Shown here one piece after another: positions 6,295 through 13,227 of a DNA stretch of 16,606 nt; the first letter of the stretch is position 1, and every line of letters begins with the position of its first letter. A program made the position numbers and the translations under genes. The stretch covers positions 1-16,606 of the forward strand of contig JACPKK010000015.1 of assembly GCA_016187105.1 (NCBI GenBank), written 5' to 3'. This stretch comes from Candidatus Curtissbacteria bacterium (GTDB lineage: Bacteria > Patescibacteriota > Microgenomatia > Curtissbacterales > GWA2-41-24). The notes under the pieces were generated by a model. That model did no database searches, was not told the origin of the DNA, and saw only the letters and a list, made by a program, of their open reading frames with translations.

Positions 6295-6580
6295 TCAAAT
6301 AGTTTTGGATTTTCCTTGCGGCTCGAGAAGCATTGTTCAAAGGCACTTGATTTAACTTCTTTAAATTTTTCTGACATAATACTCTTAGAGCTTTTTGAGC
6401 AGTGGGTAAATGGTTACTCTCATTAATAAACACTTGACAAATTTCGGTGGCGCTGGGATCAAAACCGGCAGACTTTTAAAGGAATATGCCCGACTCTGAT
6501 TTTGACATTTTCTTTGCACGTGGCTGGGTGAGGAAGAAGTTTGCGTGACGTGAAACCCCCTCGGACGGGGTGAAAGTAAA
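6295..6580 (+). other. Poorly defined spacer before valS with gene-like fragments
   Basis: No intact gene, tRNA or recognised riboswitch was found. The plus strand holds three short protein-like pieces in different frames: the continuation of the 6150 frame to 6423, a 29-codon ATG frame (6410-6499, NKHLTNFGGAG... type) and a 20-codon ATG frame (6486-6548) preceded by AAAGGA. They could be the remains of one frameshifted gene. Just before valS, ACCCC (6556-6560) and GGGGT (6567-6571) can form a small hairpin 10 bp upstream of the ATG, hiding the only GGTG that might act as a ribosome binding site. The T-box consensus was looked for and not seen. Confidence 0.35.
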
Positions 6581-8806
6581 ATGATGAAACAAAAAACTCA
6601 ATTAAAAAATAAATCGTTTAAATCTGAATCTGAGATTTATGGTTTTTGGGAAAGTGAAAAATTTTTTAGTGCGGATCTGCAATCTTCAAAAAAACCTTTT
6701 TCACTTTTAATACCTCCCCCGAATTTAACCGGCGAACTTCATTTAGGGCACGCAATGCAACATTCAATCTTGGATGCACTGGCAAGATTTAAAAGATTAC
6801 AAGGGTTTGACGTTTTGCTGTTGCCCGGAGTAGACCATGCCGGCATCCAGTTTGAAGCGACGTTTGAAAAAAAACTTTCAAAAGAAAATTTATCCAAACA
6901 AAAGTTGGGCCGCGAAAAGTGGTTGGAAAAAGCATGGGAGTTTAAAGAAGAAATTTATAAATCGGTTTCCGGAAGTTGGCGGATGCTGGGGCTTTCGGCG
7001 GATTGGGACCGGGAAGTTTTTACTTTGGATGAAGGACCGAAGAAAGCGGTTTTTGAAGCTTTTAAGAGTTTCTATGACGCGGGACTGATTTATAAAGGCC
7101 CGTACATTGTCCAATGGTGTCCGAAAGATAGAACGGCAATAGAAGATGTGGAGGTGGAATATGAAGAGAGGAAGGAGAAACTTTACTATCTTAAATATGG
7201 ACCGCTAACACTGGCTACAACGAGACCGGAAACAAAATTTGGGGACACAGCAATGGCAGTTAACCCAAAAGATGAGCGATATAAAGATTACGTCGGGAAA
7301 GAATTTGAAATCGATACACTTGCCGGAAAGAAAAAGATGAGAGTTGTTGCCGATGATGCTGTCGATCCGGAATTTGGAACCGGGGTTGTTAAGGTTACTC
7401 CGGCCCATGATTTTGCAGATTATCAGATGGGCATACGGCATAACTTGCCGATAGTTCAAGTTATTAATAAAGAAGGAAAGTTAACAGATGTTGCGGGTAA
7501 GTACGCCGGCATGAAAGTCCAAGAGGCTAGAGAAGCAATGTTGCCAGAACTTAAGGAAAAAGGAATTCTGATTAAGGAGGAAGAATATGCCCATAACGTT
7601 GCGGTTTGTGAACGTTGCAAATCAGTGGTCGAACCAATCATCTCCGAGGAGTGGTTTGTAAAAGTCGGAGATCTGGCGAAGGCGGCAATTAAGGTAATCA
7701 ATGCCAGTAAAATAAACTTTTTACCGAAAAATTACGCAAGGATTATTACGGATTGGCTCGAGAATATACACGACTGGTGTATTTCGAGATCTCTTTGGTG
7801 GGGACACCGGATACCGGTCTGGTATCCTTCGACTTCGCTCAGGACTAGTCCTTCGACTCCCCTTCGACAAGCTCAGGGTCGCTCAGGACAAGTCGCCGAC
7901 ATGAAAGTAAGTCTTGATTCACCCGGAGAGGGTTGGGTGCAGGATGAGCAGGTTTTGGATACCTGGTTTTCTTCGGGTCTTTGGCCGATGTCAACTTTGG
8001 GGTGGCCTGAAAAATGGAAAATGGTAAATGGAAAATTGAAAATTGAAAATTCATATTTTCCGTGGGATTTTGAGATTAGCGCGCCGGAGATTAAGTTTTT
8101 ATGGATCGCCCGTATGATCATGCTTTCCGTGCATTTTACCGGCAATATTCCCTTTAAGATAATGTTTTTCCATGGAATGCTTCGGGATCTTGAGGGCAGA
8201 AAGTTTTCCAAGTCTTTGGGTAACGGGATTGAACCGGCCTACCTTATTGATAAATGGGGCGTGGATGCGACAAGAATGGCGCTTTACACATATAGCGTGC
8301 CGGGAAGAGACGGCCGTGTTTCTAAGGCGATTTTGGACGAGCGCGGCAAAAACTATCGCAATTTTGCAACAAAACTCAAAAATATAACAAAGTTTATCTT
8401 GGAACTAAAACCTAATGGCTCTACTCGTCATTCTGGCTTGTCCAGAGTCGATTCTGGAGTCGCTCAAAAAGCTCCCCAGAATGACAACGTTAAAATGAAC
8501 ACTGATGACGAGAAGATGGTGGCTGATCTTGATGCGTTGGTGAAGCAGGTGACCAAGCATTTGGAGAATATTGACCTGCATTTAGCGGCGGAAGCCATCT
8601 ACGAATTTACGTGGCACAAGTTTGCCGATGTTTATATTGAGAAGAGTAAAGCCAGAAGAGCCGAGGCGCAGCCGGTTTTGGAATACGTTTTAAAACAACT
8701 TTTAATCATGCTTCACCCATTTATGCCATTTGTGACGGAAGAGTTGTACCAGAAGTTTGAGGTAAAACGGGAGTCGATTATGGAAGAAACCTGGCCATCG
8801 GCTTGA
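6581..8806 (+). CDS. valS: Valyl-tRNA synthetase, short form with repeat-derived insertions
   Basis: ValRS charges tRNA-Val with valine and edits mischarged threonine. The class I HIGH box is HLGH (54-57) after PPPNLTG; PGVDHAGI (82-89) marks ValRS rather than IleRS or LeuRS. The editing domain has ATTRPET (212-218), GTGVVKVTPAHD (266-277) and C343xxC346. The catalytic half has DWCISRSLWWGHRIPVWY (398-415), VLDTWFSS (458-465) and a KMSKS box written KFSKS (541-545). The anticodon-binding domain follows from about 640 and ends near LLIMLHPFMPFVTEELY. At 741 residues the usual C-terminal coiled coil is absent. Three segments are repeat-encoded: about 416-450 (nested palindromes), 478-490 (AAAATGG heptamers) and 611-640 (GTCATTCTGG palindrome). 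No clear ribosome binding site. Confidence 0.95.
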   Translation: MMKQKTQLKNKSFKSESEIYGFWESEKFFSADLQSSKKPFSLLIPPPNLTGELHLGHAMQHSILDALARFKRLQGFDVLLLPGVDHAGIQFEATFEKKLSKENLSKQKLGREKWLEKAWEFKEEIYKSVSGSWRMLGLSADWDREVFTLDEGPKKAVFEAFKSFYDAGLIYKGPYIVQWCPKDRTAIEDVEVEYEERKEKLYYLKYGPLTLATTRPETKFGDTAMAVNPKDERYKDYVGKEFEIDTLAGKKKMRVVADDAVDPEFGTGVVKVTPAHDFADYQMGIRHNLPIVQVINKEGKLTDVAGKYAGMKVQEAREAMLPELKEKGILIKEEEYAHNVAVCERCKSVVEPIISEEWFVKVGDLAKAAIKVINASKINFLPKNYARIITDWLENIHDWCISRSLWWGHRIPVWYPSTSLRTSPSTPLRQAQGRSGQVADMKVSLDSPGEGWVQDEQVLDTWFSSGLWPMSTLGWPEKWKMVNGKLKIENSYFPWDFEISAPEIKFLWIARMIMLSVHFTGNIPFKIMFFHGMLRDLEGRKFSKSLGNGIEPAYLIDKWGVDATRMALYTYSVPGRDGRVSKAILDERGKNYRNFATKLKNITKFILELKPNGSTRHSGLSRVDSGVAQKAPQNDNVKMNTDDEKMVADLDALVKQVTKHLENIDLHLAAEAIYEFTWHKFADVYIEKSKARRAEAQPVLEYVLKQLLIMLHPFMPFVTEELYQKFEVKRESIMEETWPSA
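7826..7892. repeat. Cluster of CCTTCGA-type palindromic repeats, nested, inside valS
   Basis: CCTTCGACTTCGCTCAGG (7826-7843) is followed by a composite in which CCCTTCGACAAGCTCAGGG (7860-7878) sits between outer halves GTCCTTCGACT (7849-7859) and TCGCTCAGGAC (7879-7889). The block is in frame and encodes the STSLRT and TPLRQAQG peptides of residues about 417-436. Confidence 0.85.
8009..8053. repeat. AAAATGG/AAAATTG heptamer array inside valS
   Basis: Six heptamers in one phase (AAAATGG twice, TAAATGG, AAAATTG twice, AAAATTC) encode KWKMVNGKLKIEN (478-490) between the conserved TLGWPEK and YFPWDFEI segments, where other ValRS proteins have a shorter link. Confidence 0.8.
8427..8485. repeat. 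GTCATTCTGG palindromic repeat inside valS
   Basis: Perfect 10-bp outer arms GTCATTCTGG (8427-8436) and CCAGAATGAC (8476-8485) enclose an inner hairpin CCAGA (8442-8446)/TCTGG (8453-8457) and a weaker GGAG/CTCC pair, so the element could fold into a branched shape. It is in frame and encodes about 20 residues (616-635) between the catalytic and anticodon-binding domains. Confidence 0.85.
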
Positions 8807-8811
8807 CGATG

Positions 8812-8891
8812 ACAAACGACGATCGACTAAAGACTAAAGCTTATTGATAAAATGAAATTTAGCGTTAGTCGTTAGACTTTAGTCCTTAGCC
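8812..8891. repeat. Inverted pair of 7-bp-period arrays between valS and the TPR gene
   Basis: Left units (ACAAACG, ACGATCG, ACTAAAG twice; 8812-8839) and right units (AGTCGTT, AGACTTT, AGTCCTT; 8867-8887) face each other. GACTAAAG (8825-8832) pairs perfectly with CTTTAGTC (8877-8884), and the pairing extends to 13 of 15 positions. The array runs up to the ATG of the TPR gene, leaving no ribosome binding site. The whole 85-bp spacer is repeat. Confidence 0.8.
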
Positions 8892-9380
8892 ATGAAATTC
8901 CCTAATATTTACCGCAATATTTCCCGCTTACTTTTGCCAAGTTACAGCGGGCTAGTGCGCATTGGTTTAGTACTTGTGACTGCCGGGGCGTCACTGGCCT
9001 TTGTCACCGAGGGGCAACCGACTGCTCTGTCAAGGCCATTTGAGCAAAGAATAAGTAAAACGCCAGAGGACGCGCATCTCTCGCTTGAGTATGCAGGGGA
9101 GCTAGCGAAAACAGGCCAGACAGAAGAGGCACGAGAGCAAATAATGGGCGTACTTAACTTCGACCCTGTAAATCCATACGCCCTGCGCTTTTACAATGAG
9201 CTTAACGCCAGATCAGCTGACCTGGAAAATGAAATCAAATTGACGCGCGAGATTTTGTACAGGCGACCGGACTACCAAAAAGCATGGGCAAGACTGGCGA
9301 CTCTTTACGAATACGAAGGGCAAACGGATTTGGCAAATGAGGCAAGACAAAAAGCGGAAGCGCTGGCCAAAAAACTCTAG
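8892..9380 (+). CDS. Small membrane-anchored TPR protein
   Basis: This 162-residue protein has one membrane segment (about 22-38) and a soluble part made of tetratricopeptide-like helices, probably at about 60-93 (DAHLSLEYAGELAKTGQTEEAREQI, with DP at the turn) and 126-160 (PDYQKAWARLATLYEYEGQTDLANEARQKAE). TPRs bind other proteins; the partner is unknown. The pattern of A/G/L/Y positions fits TPR consensus but only two or three repeats are present. The start is fixed by the end of the heptamer array; no ribosome binding site is visible. Its TAG stop lies on the same CTAG as the stop of the converging bL25 gene. Confidence 0.65.
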   Translation: MKFPNIYRNISRLLLPSYSGLVRIGLVLVTAGASLAFVTEGQPTALSRPFEQRISKTPEDAHLSLEYAGELAKTGQTEEAREQIMGVLNFDPVNPYALRFYNELNARSADLENEIKLTREILYRRPDYQKAWARLATLYEYEGQTDLANEARQKAEALAKKL

Positions 9381-10207
9381 TCTTTCTTTTTCTCTTCACT
9401 TCGAGTTCCCTCTGCGCCTGTGGCTCTTCGACTTTGCTCTGCGCCTGCGGCTTGAGGCTTTTCTTTAGACTCAACTTCGGCTTGACCTTCTGGGGCGGCT
9501 TCGCCTTCTGGCGGAGCGCCTTCGGCGGCTTCAGCGGCCGGGACTTCTTCACCTGCGGCGGCCTCTACGGTGGCGGCGGCTTCGGCTTCAATTTCGGCCT
9601 CGACTGCTTCCATCTCTTTGGTAACAAGCTCGCCAATTTGAGCCACAACCAATTCTTCATCAGTTAGAACTGCAATTTTGGACCTGTCGATTTTTAAGTC
9701 TTTGAGTTTAATTTCAGCACCGACAACGGCAAGGTTTGAAATATCAACAGGGATACTTTCCGGAAGATCTTGAGGCAAGGCTTCGATTTCAGCTTCGGTA
9801 ACCGGTGTCAGAAGAAGCCCGAGCTTTTTGGCAACTGCCGGAGCTTCATTTACAATTTCCAGGGGAACATTAACTTTGACTTTTTCAGAAAGGTTAATCT
9901 GGTACAAATCGACGTGGAGGATTTGGTCGGTCACCGGATGAATCTGCACCCCGCGAACCATAACGGGTTTTTTGGTTTCCCCCTTCGCTGAAGCTTCGGA
10001 GGACAAGCCCTCAACTTGGAGGTCAATAATGCCGGTTTCGCCAACATGGGCAAAAACTTTGGCAAAATCAGCGGCTTTAATTTGAATATGCTCGGTCTTA
10101 ATTTTATGGCCAAAAACATGAGCCGGGATTTGCCCTTCTCTGCGCAAAGTTTTGACCTTGCGGCCGGTAATTGTTCGTTTTTGAGCTGTAAGCGGAACCT
10201 GTTCCAT
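9377..10207 (-). CDS. rplY: Large ribosomal subunit protein bL25 (CTC type)
   Basis: bL25 binds 5S rRNA in the large subunit. The N-terminal 5S-binding domain covers about 1-93 (LTAQKRTITGRKVKTLRREGQIPAHVFG, then PVMVRGVQIHPVTDQILHVDLYQI), and the C-terminal beta domain of the CTC form about 94-190. A tail from about 195 to 276 is rich in E, A and P and should be disordered; CTC proteins often have such a tail, but this one is long. The tail ends with two 9-residue repeats (AAGAEQSRR/ATGAEGTRS) from a 27-bp DNA repeat. A CCTTCG/CGGAGG palindrome (9982-10002) encodes residues about 69-76. The gene appears to have its own promoter (-10 at 10226-10231) and no ribosome binding site. It overlaps the converging TPR gene by 4 bp. 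Confidence 0.93.
   Translation of the reverse strand: MEQVPLTAQKRTITGRKVKTLRREGQIPAHVFGHKIKTEHIQIKAADFAKVFAHVGETGIIDLQVEGLSSEASAKGETKKPVMVRGVQIHPVTDQILHVDLYQINLSEKVKVNVPLEIVNEAPAVAKKLGLLLTPVTEAEIEALPQDLPESIPVDISNLAVVGAEIKLKDLKIDRSKIAVLTDEELVVAQIGELVTKEMEAVEAEIEAEAAATVEAAAGEEVPAAEAAEGAPPEGEAAPEGQAEVESKEKPQAAGAEQSRRATGAEGTRSEEKKKD
9410..9451. repeat. 27-bp direct repeat in the bL25 tail
   Basis: CTCTGCGCCTG occurs at 9410-9420 and 9437-9447, each followed by TGGCT or CGGCT. The 27-bp spacing is nine codons, so the repeat gives two similar 9-residue peptides at the end of bL25. Confidence 0.7.
9982..10002. repeat. CCTTCG/CGGAGG palindromic repeat inside the bL25 gene
   Basis: CCTTCG (9982-9987) and CGGAGG (9997-10002) pair with one G-T wobble around CTGAAGCTT. 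It encodes SSEASAKGE-like residues (about 69-76) in a loop of the N-terminal domain. A 15-bp match, TTCGCTAAAGCTTCG, occurs at 281-295 in the nucleotidyltransferase gene and may be a decayed relative. Confidence 0.6.
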
Positions 10208-10225
10208 AATTTTTGCTTTGTCAAA

Positions 10226-10231
10226 ATTATA
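10226..10231 (-). promoter_or_regulatory. -10 element for the bL25 gene
   Basis: A perfect TATAAT on the minus strand ends 19 nt before the bL25 ATG. The hexamer 17 bp further upstream (TTCCAA) is a poor -35. The predicted leader would be about 11-13 nt with no Shine-Dalgarno sequence, so translation may start in a near-leaderless way. Confidence 0.55.
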
Positions 10232-10284
10232 GTCTTGCTATTGCTGTTTGGAAGATGGTAACAAATATCGGAACTTGGAGTCAA

Positions 10285-13164
10285 TTATTTCTTCGCCACT
10301 TCTACTTTAAACTCGCGGTCGGTTAATAAATCCGTTTTGATGACGAGGTTTTGGGTGCTTTGGTCTTGGCCATTGACTGATTTGGCGATAAGATAGCCGG
10401 GGAGGTTAAATTTAAATTCAAATGGATCGCTACCCGTACCGGGCTGTTTTTGGACGTAGAGGTGATAGGCGGGTGCAGTTTCCAGCTTAATACTTTTGGG
10501 CAGTCGGTAAGAGAAGGTAACCTCTTTTGTTGATTTAACAGGGACTTCGACGTAAGTTGAAATTGAAGAGAGGCTGCCAAGGGTGGCGACTTGAACAACT
10601 TTGGGGTCGATTTCAGGAGAGCCATTGACGGACAGGAGCGTAATGAGGCCCGGGGTATAAACGCGCAGGTAGTTTAGATACTTGCCGGCCGGCCAAGTCT
10701 CGGCTTGGGAATTATTGGTGTAGGTAATTTTGAGATTGGCAACCAAATCGGCGTCGCGGCCGATGGTCATAACATATTCGATTTTACGATCGATCAGACG
10801 ATTAACTTTGTTGGCGCCGAGGTTGGCTTCGGAAAGGGCCAGGAAATCGCGAGTCCCAAGCGTATCGTCGCCCGGGTTAAACGCGCTTGGAGGCAGAGGC
10901 CGATCCCAGCTGTGGGTACGCACATAGGCGGCAAGACTAGGGTTATCAAATGTAAACATCAAGTGTTTTTGGGTGAGGCCGTCTCTCATAACTTCAAGCA
11001 GAGAAAGTGCGGGCGGGGAGGCCAGAAGTTTATTAATAAGGGCGCGGGAGAGGGCGCCGAAAAAGTCGCGTTTTTGGGTGGAGCCGGGGAAAAAACCAAC
11101 TTCGCTATAATATTCGCCTTTTTCGAAAAGGTTTTCGTGGGTAATTTCTTCACTATAATCTGAAAGTTTTATTGAGCCTGTTTTTTGCAAAATCTCCTGG
11201 ATGAAGGTGAGGTCAAAACTGATGACGCCGTCAACATTCTTGCCGGTTTCTTTTTTGAAGAAATCACGGGCGATTTGGGCGTTGAGGGCAAAGTCGGGAC
11301 TCCAGAGGCTGTCGCGAAGATAAAAGCTGTCGGTGCCGAGTTTTTCCTTGATTTCTCGGGGCGGGGTAATTTTTTCCTTGAGCTGACCGTCGAGAGTGTA
11401 AACGTCTTCGACGGTAATATTTTTAAGCCGGCCATTTTCAAAATCGACAAGGGCAATATTGCCGATAAAGCCGCCGCCGGGGCGAAGCTCGGTATTATTG
11501 GCAAGAAGAATCAGGTATGATCTTCCCGTCGATTGGCCGGTAAGACCGGTGACCAGGCTGGAGAGCTCGAAGGCCGAAAAGCTTAGGCTGTTTAAGCCTT
11601 GGGCGGCTTTGTGGAGAGAACCGGAGACGGAGGGGAACGGTGTTCCTGCTTTGGCCTTTTTGGCGAGCTCGAGGGCACGCGCGGAAGTAAAGTAGGCTTC
11701 TTGGAAATCTGCTTGGGGAGATTCCAGATCCGGCACTTTATCTTTAGCCTCTTTTTGAGTAATCAGCAAAAAGTCCTCTGAAAGCGCGCCGGCGCCTGCG
11801 GCAAGGTGGGCGATGCTTTGGGCGAGGCTCTCTGCAGAATCAAAGGTATAGCTTATGGATTGAGTTTTTTGGGGAATTATAAAGGAGGCCGGCCATAAAA
11901 CCTTATTGATTTTTGAGGCGGCACTTTTAAAGGAGCCTGCGGCTTTAGCCGCCTGGCTTTGGGCTTTTTTAAAATCGCCGGCAAGAGCGGCTGTTTGGGC
12001 ACTTTTGACCCGGTTTATACCCATGTACGTGTCAAGCGCCGTTTTACCAATAAAGAGCATTACCAGCGCAGCGATGATAAAAAGAACCGTTCGTCGACTA
12101 TGGCGGCCTGGGGGCTTTTTGACAGCAAGGCGGGGAATTTTGGCAACGATATTTTTGAGGCTACTTGGCTCTTCTTCGACTTTTCTTTGGACGGGAATAA
12201 GTCTTGGCTCGGGGGGACTGGCCTGCCAGTGCCGGCCAATCTTAGTGTCGGGTTTGGCAAAATAAGCAAACGTTCGTTTTAGGCCTTCGGGAAAGTCAAC
12301 TTCCGGGGAAAACCCGAGATCATGAATTTTAATAATTTCTTGAGACTTAGGAGAATAAGACTGGGCTTTGGCAAAATACAAATTTAATTCTTTGGCTAAG
12401 TGCAAGCGCGCGGCTTTTTGAATTTCGTAGGCGGCGGAAAGGGCGGTCATTGGGCTTTGAGAGGCGAGGATATGGACGTTTTTGGAGAGAGTATGGCCGA
12501 AGTAAACAAGTTTGGTGATAGCAGAAGTTATGTCGGAAATGTAGGACGGGTAAATAGTACTTAAGCCCTCATTTTCCAGAATTACCTTATCTTGAGAAAG
12601 GGCCTGGGAGATCAATTTCACAAGATCAGTGTCTAGCGCAAGATCCATGGCTGGGCCGTAAAGGTCGCCGAGTAAAAAAAGCCGCAGATTTTCTTTTTCC
12701 TCCTGGGTTTTGGCGAGGTAATCGTAAATCTGGGGATCGGTTGTAATGGGAAGGGTGATGGCAACTTTTGCTTTCCCAAGCCTGGCCGAAAGGAGAACAT
12801 TATGAAGGTCGGGAGAGATATGGGGCATTGCCGAAAGTCCGGGGGTAAAAGGGCTATTTTCGTGGGCAAGGTAAAAGATCAGGTTAAATTGCGGCAGATG
12901 ATGAGGAAACGGCTGGGCAAGATCCAGCTCCAGGAGAGTAAAATCCTTTTGGGCCAACAAATCATGGGGGAGATGAGATTTGGTAAGACCATAGACAGCA
13001 CAGCCTTGGGAGAGTAAAGATTTGGCAAGTTCTCGGCCTAAATAGGTGCCGACATTGGTAATTAAGCAGAGCTTGCGATCCCCGTCCCTCGACCCTTCGA
13101 CAAGCTCAGGGCTCGGGACTGCGGGCCTAAAAACCTGGGTTTTTTGGGGGGCAGAGTTTTCCAT
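10285..13164 (-). CDS. SDR-like domain fused to a membrane DUF4012 protein
   Basis: This 959-residue protein joins two parts. Residues 31-300 look like an extended short-chain dehydrogenase/epimerase fold: beta strand and turn LCLITNVGTYLG (32-43), LLELDL (77-82), and GDLYGPAMD (166-174) at the place of the family's VYGP motif. The glycine motif is degenerate (N and T replace the first two glycines) and no YxxxK pair is found, so catalysis is doubtful. A basic linker and one membrane segment (about 359-376) follow. The remainder is exported: a helical region (380-540) and DUF4012, with NNTELRPGGGFIGNIAL (556-572) and DSLWSPDF (618-625). DUF4012 is common in CPR bacteria and of unknown function. 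Residues about 14-29 are encoded by a nested palindrome. The gene lies between Wzz-like and bL25 genes, which suggests an envelope-polysaccharide role by context only. Confidence 0.82.
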   Translation of the reverse strand: MENSAPQKTQVFRPAVPSPELVEGSRDGDRKLCLITNVGTYLGRELAKSLLSQGCAVYGLTKSHLPHDLLAQKDFTLLELDLAQPFPHHLPQFNLIFYLAHENSPFTPGLSAMPHISPDLHNVLLSARLGKAKVAITLPITTDPQIYDYLAKTQEEKENLRLFLLGDLYGPAMDLALDTDLVKLISQALSQDKVILENEGLSTIYPSYISDITSAITKLVYFGHTLSKNVHILASQSPMTALSAAYEIQKAARLHLAKELNLYFAKAQSYSPKSQEIIKIHDLGFSPEVDFPEGLKRTFAYFAKPDTKIGRHWQASPPEPRLIPVQRKVEEEPSSLKNIVAKIPRLAVKKPPGRHSRRTVLFIIAALVMLFIGKTALDTYMGINRVKSAQTAALAGDFKKAQSQAAKAAGSFKSAASKINKVLWPASFIIPQKTQSISYTFDSAESLAQSIAHLAAGAGALSEDFLLITQKEAKDKVPDLESPQADFQEAYFTSARALELAKKAKAGTPFPSVSGSLHKAAQGLNSLSFSAFELSSLVTGLTGQSTGRSYLILLANNTELRPGGGFIGNIALVDFENGRLKNITVEDVYTLDGQLKEKITPPREIKEKLGTDSFYLRDSLWSPDFALNAQIARDFFKKETGKNVDGVISFDLTFIQEILQKTGSIKLSDYSEEITHENLFEKGEYYSEVGFFPGSTQKRDFFGALSRALINKLLASPPALSLLEVMRDGLTQKHLMFTFDNPSLAAYVRTHSWDRPLPPSAFNPGDDTLGTRDFLALSEANLGANKVNRLIDRKIEYVMTIGRDADLVANLKITYTNNSQAETWPAGKYLNYLRVYTPGLITLLSVNGSPEIDPKVVQVATLGSLSSISTYVEVPVKSTKEVTFSYRLPKSIKLETAPAYHLYVQKQPGTGSDPFEFKFNLPGYLIAKSVNGQDQSTQNLVIKTDLLTDREFKVEVAKK
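13084..13119. repeat. Nested palindrome inside the SDR/DUF4012 gene
   Basis: The outer repeat GTCCCTCGA (13084-13092) and CTCGGGAC (13112-13119) is split by a complete CCCTTCGACAAGCTCAGGG (13093-13111). Without the inner unit the outer one matches the copy at 5728-5748 in tsaD, and flanking bases (GCTTGCG on the left, CTAA on the right) match too. It encodes the PSPELVEGSRDGD residues near the N-terminus. Confidence 0.85.
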
Positions 13165-13227
13165 GTTTGAAACGGCTGCCTAAATATTACAATTATCGAG
13201 AGAAAGTTTCATTAAGGGGATTGATGC

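Noticed and set aside
6144..6377. 77-codon minus-strand frame in the tsaD-valS gap
   Set aside because: No recognised motif, no ribosome binding site, and it competes with equally weak plus-strand frames; not enough to call a gene.
6292..6423. UGA recoding (as in some CPR lineages) to join the 6150 frame with its continuation
   Set aside because: The DUF192 and valS genes end at TGA where their families end, so UGA is a normal stop here.
6295..6580. T-box or other riboswitch upstream of valS
   Set aside because: No T-box consensus and no specifier stem were found; only a 5-bp hairpin near the start codon is seen.
10221..10226. TTGACA on the minus strand just before bL25 as a -35 box
   Set aside because: It lies downstream of the TATAAT and about 15 nt from the ATG, leaving no room for a -10.
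11185..11520. 111-codon plus-strand frame opposite the DUF4012 region
   Set aside because: It is antisense to a long, continuous coding region with clear domain motifs.
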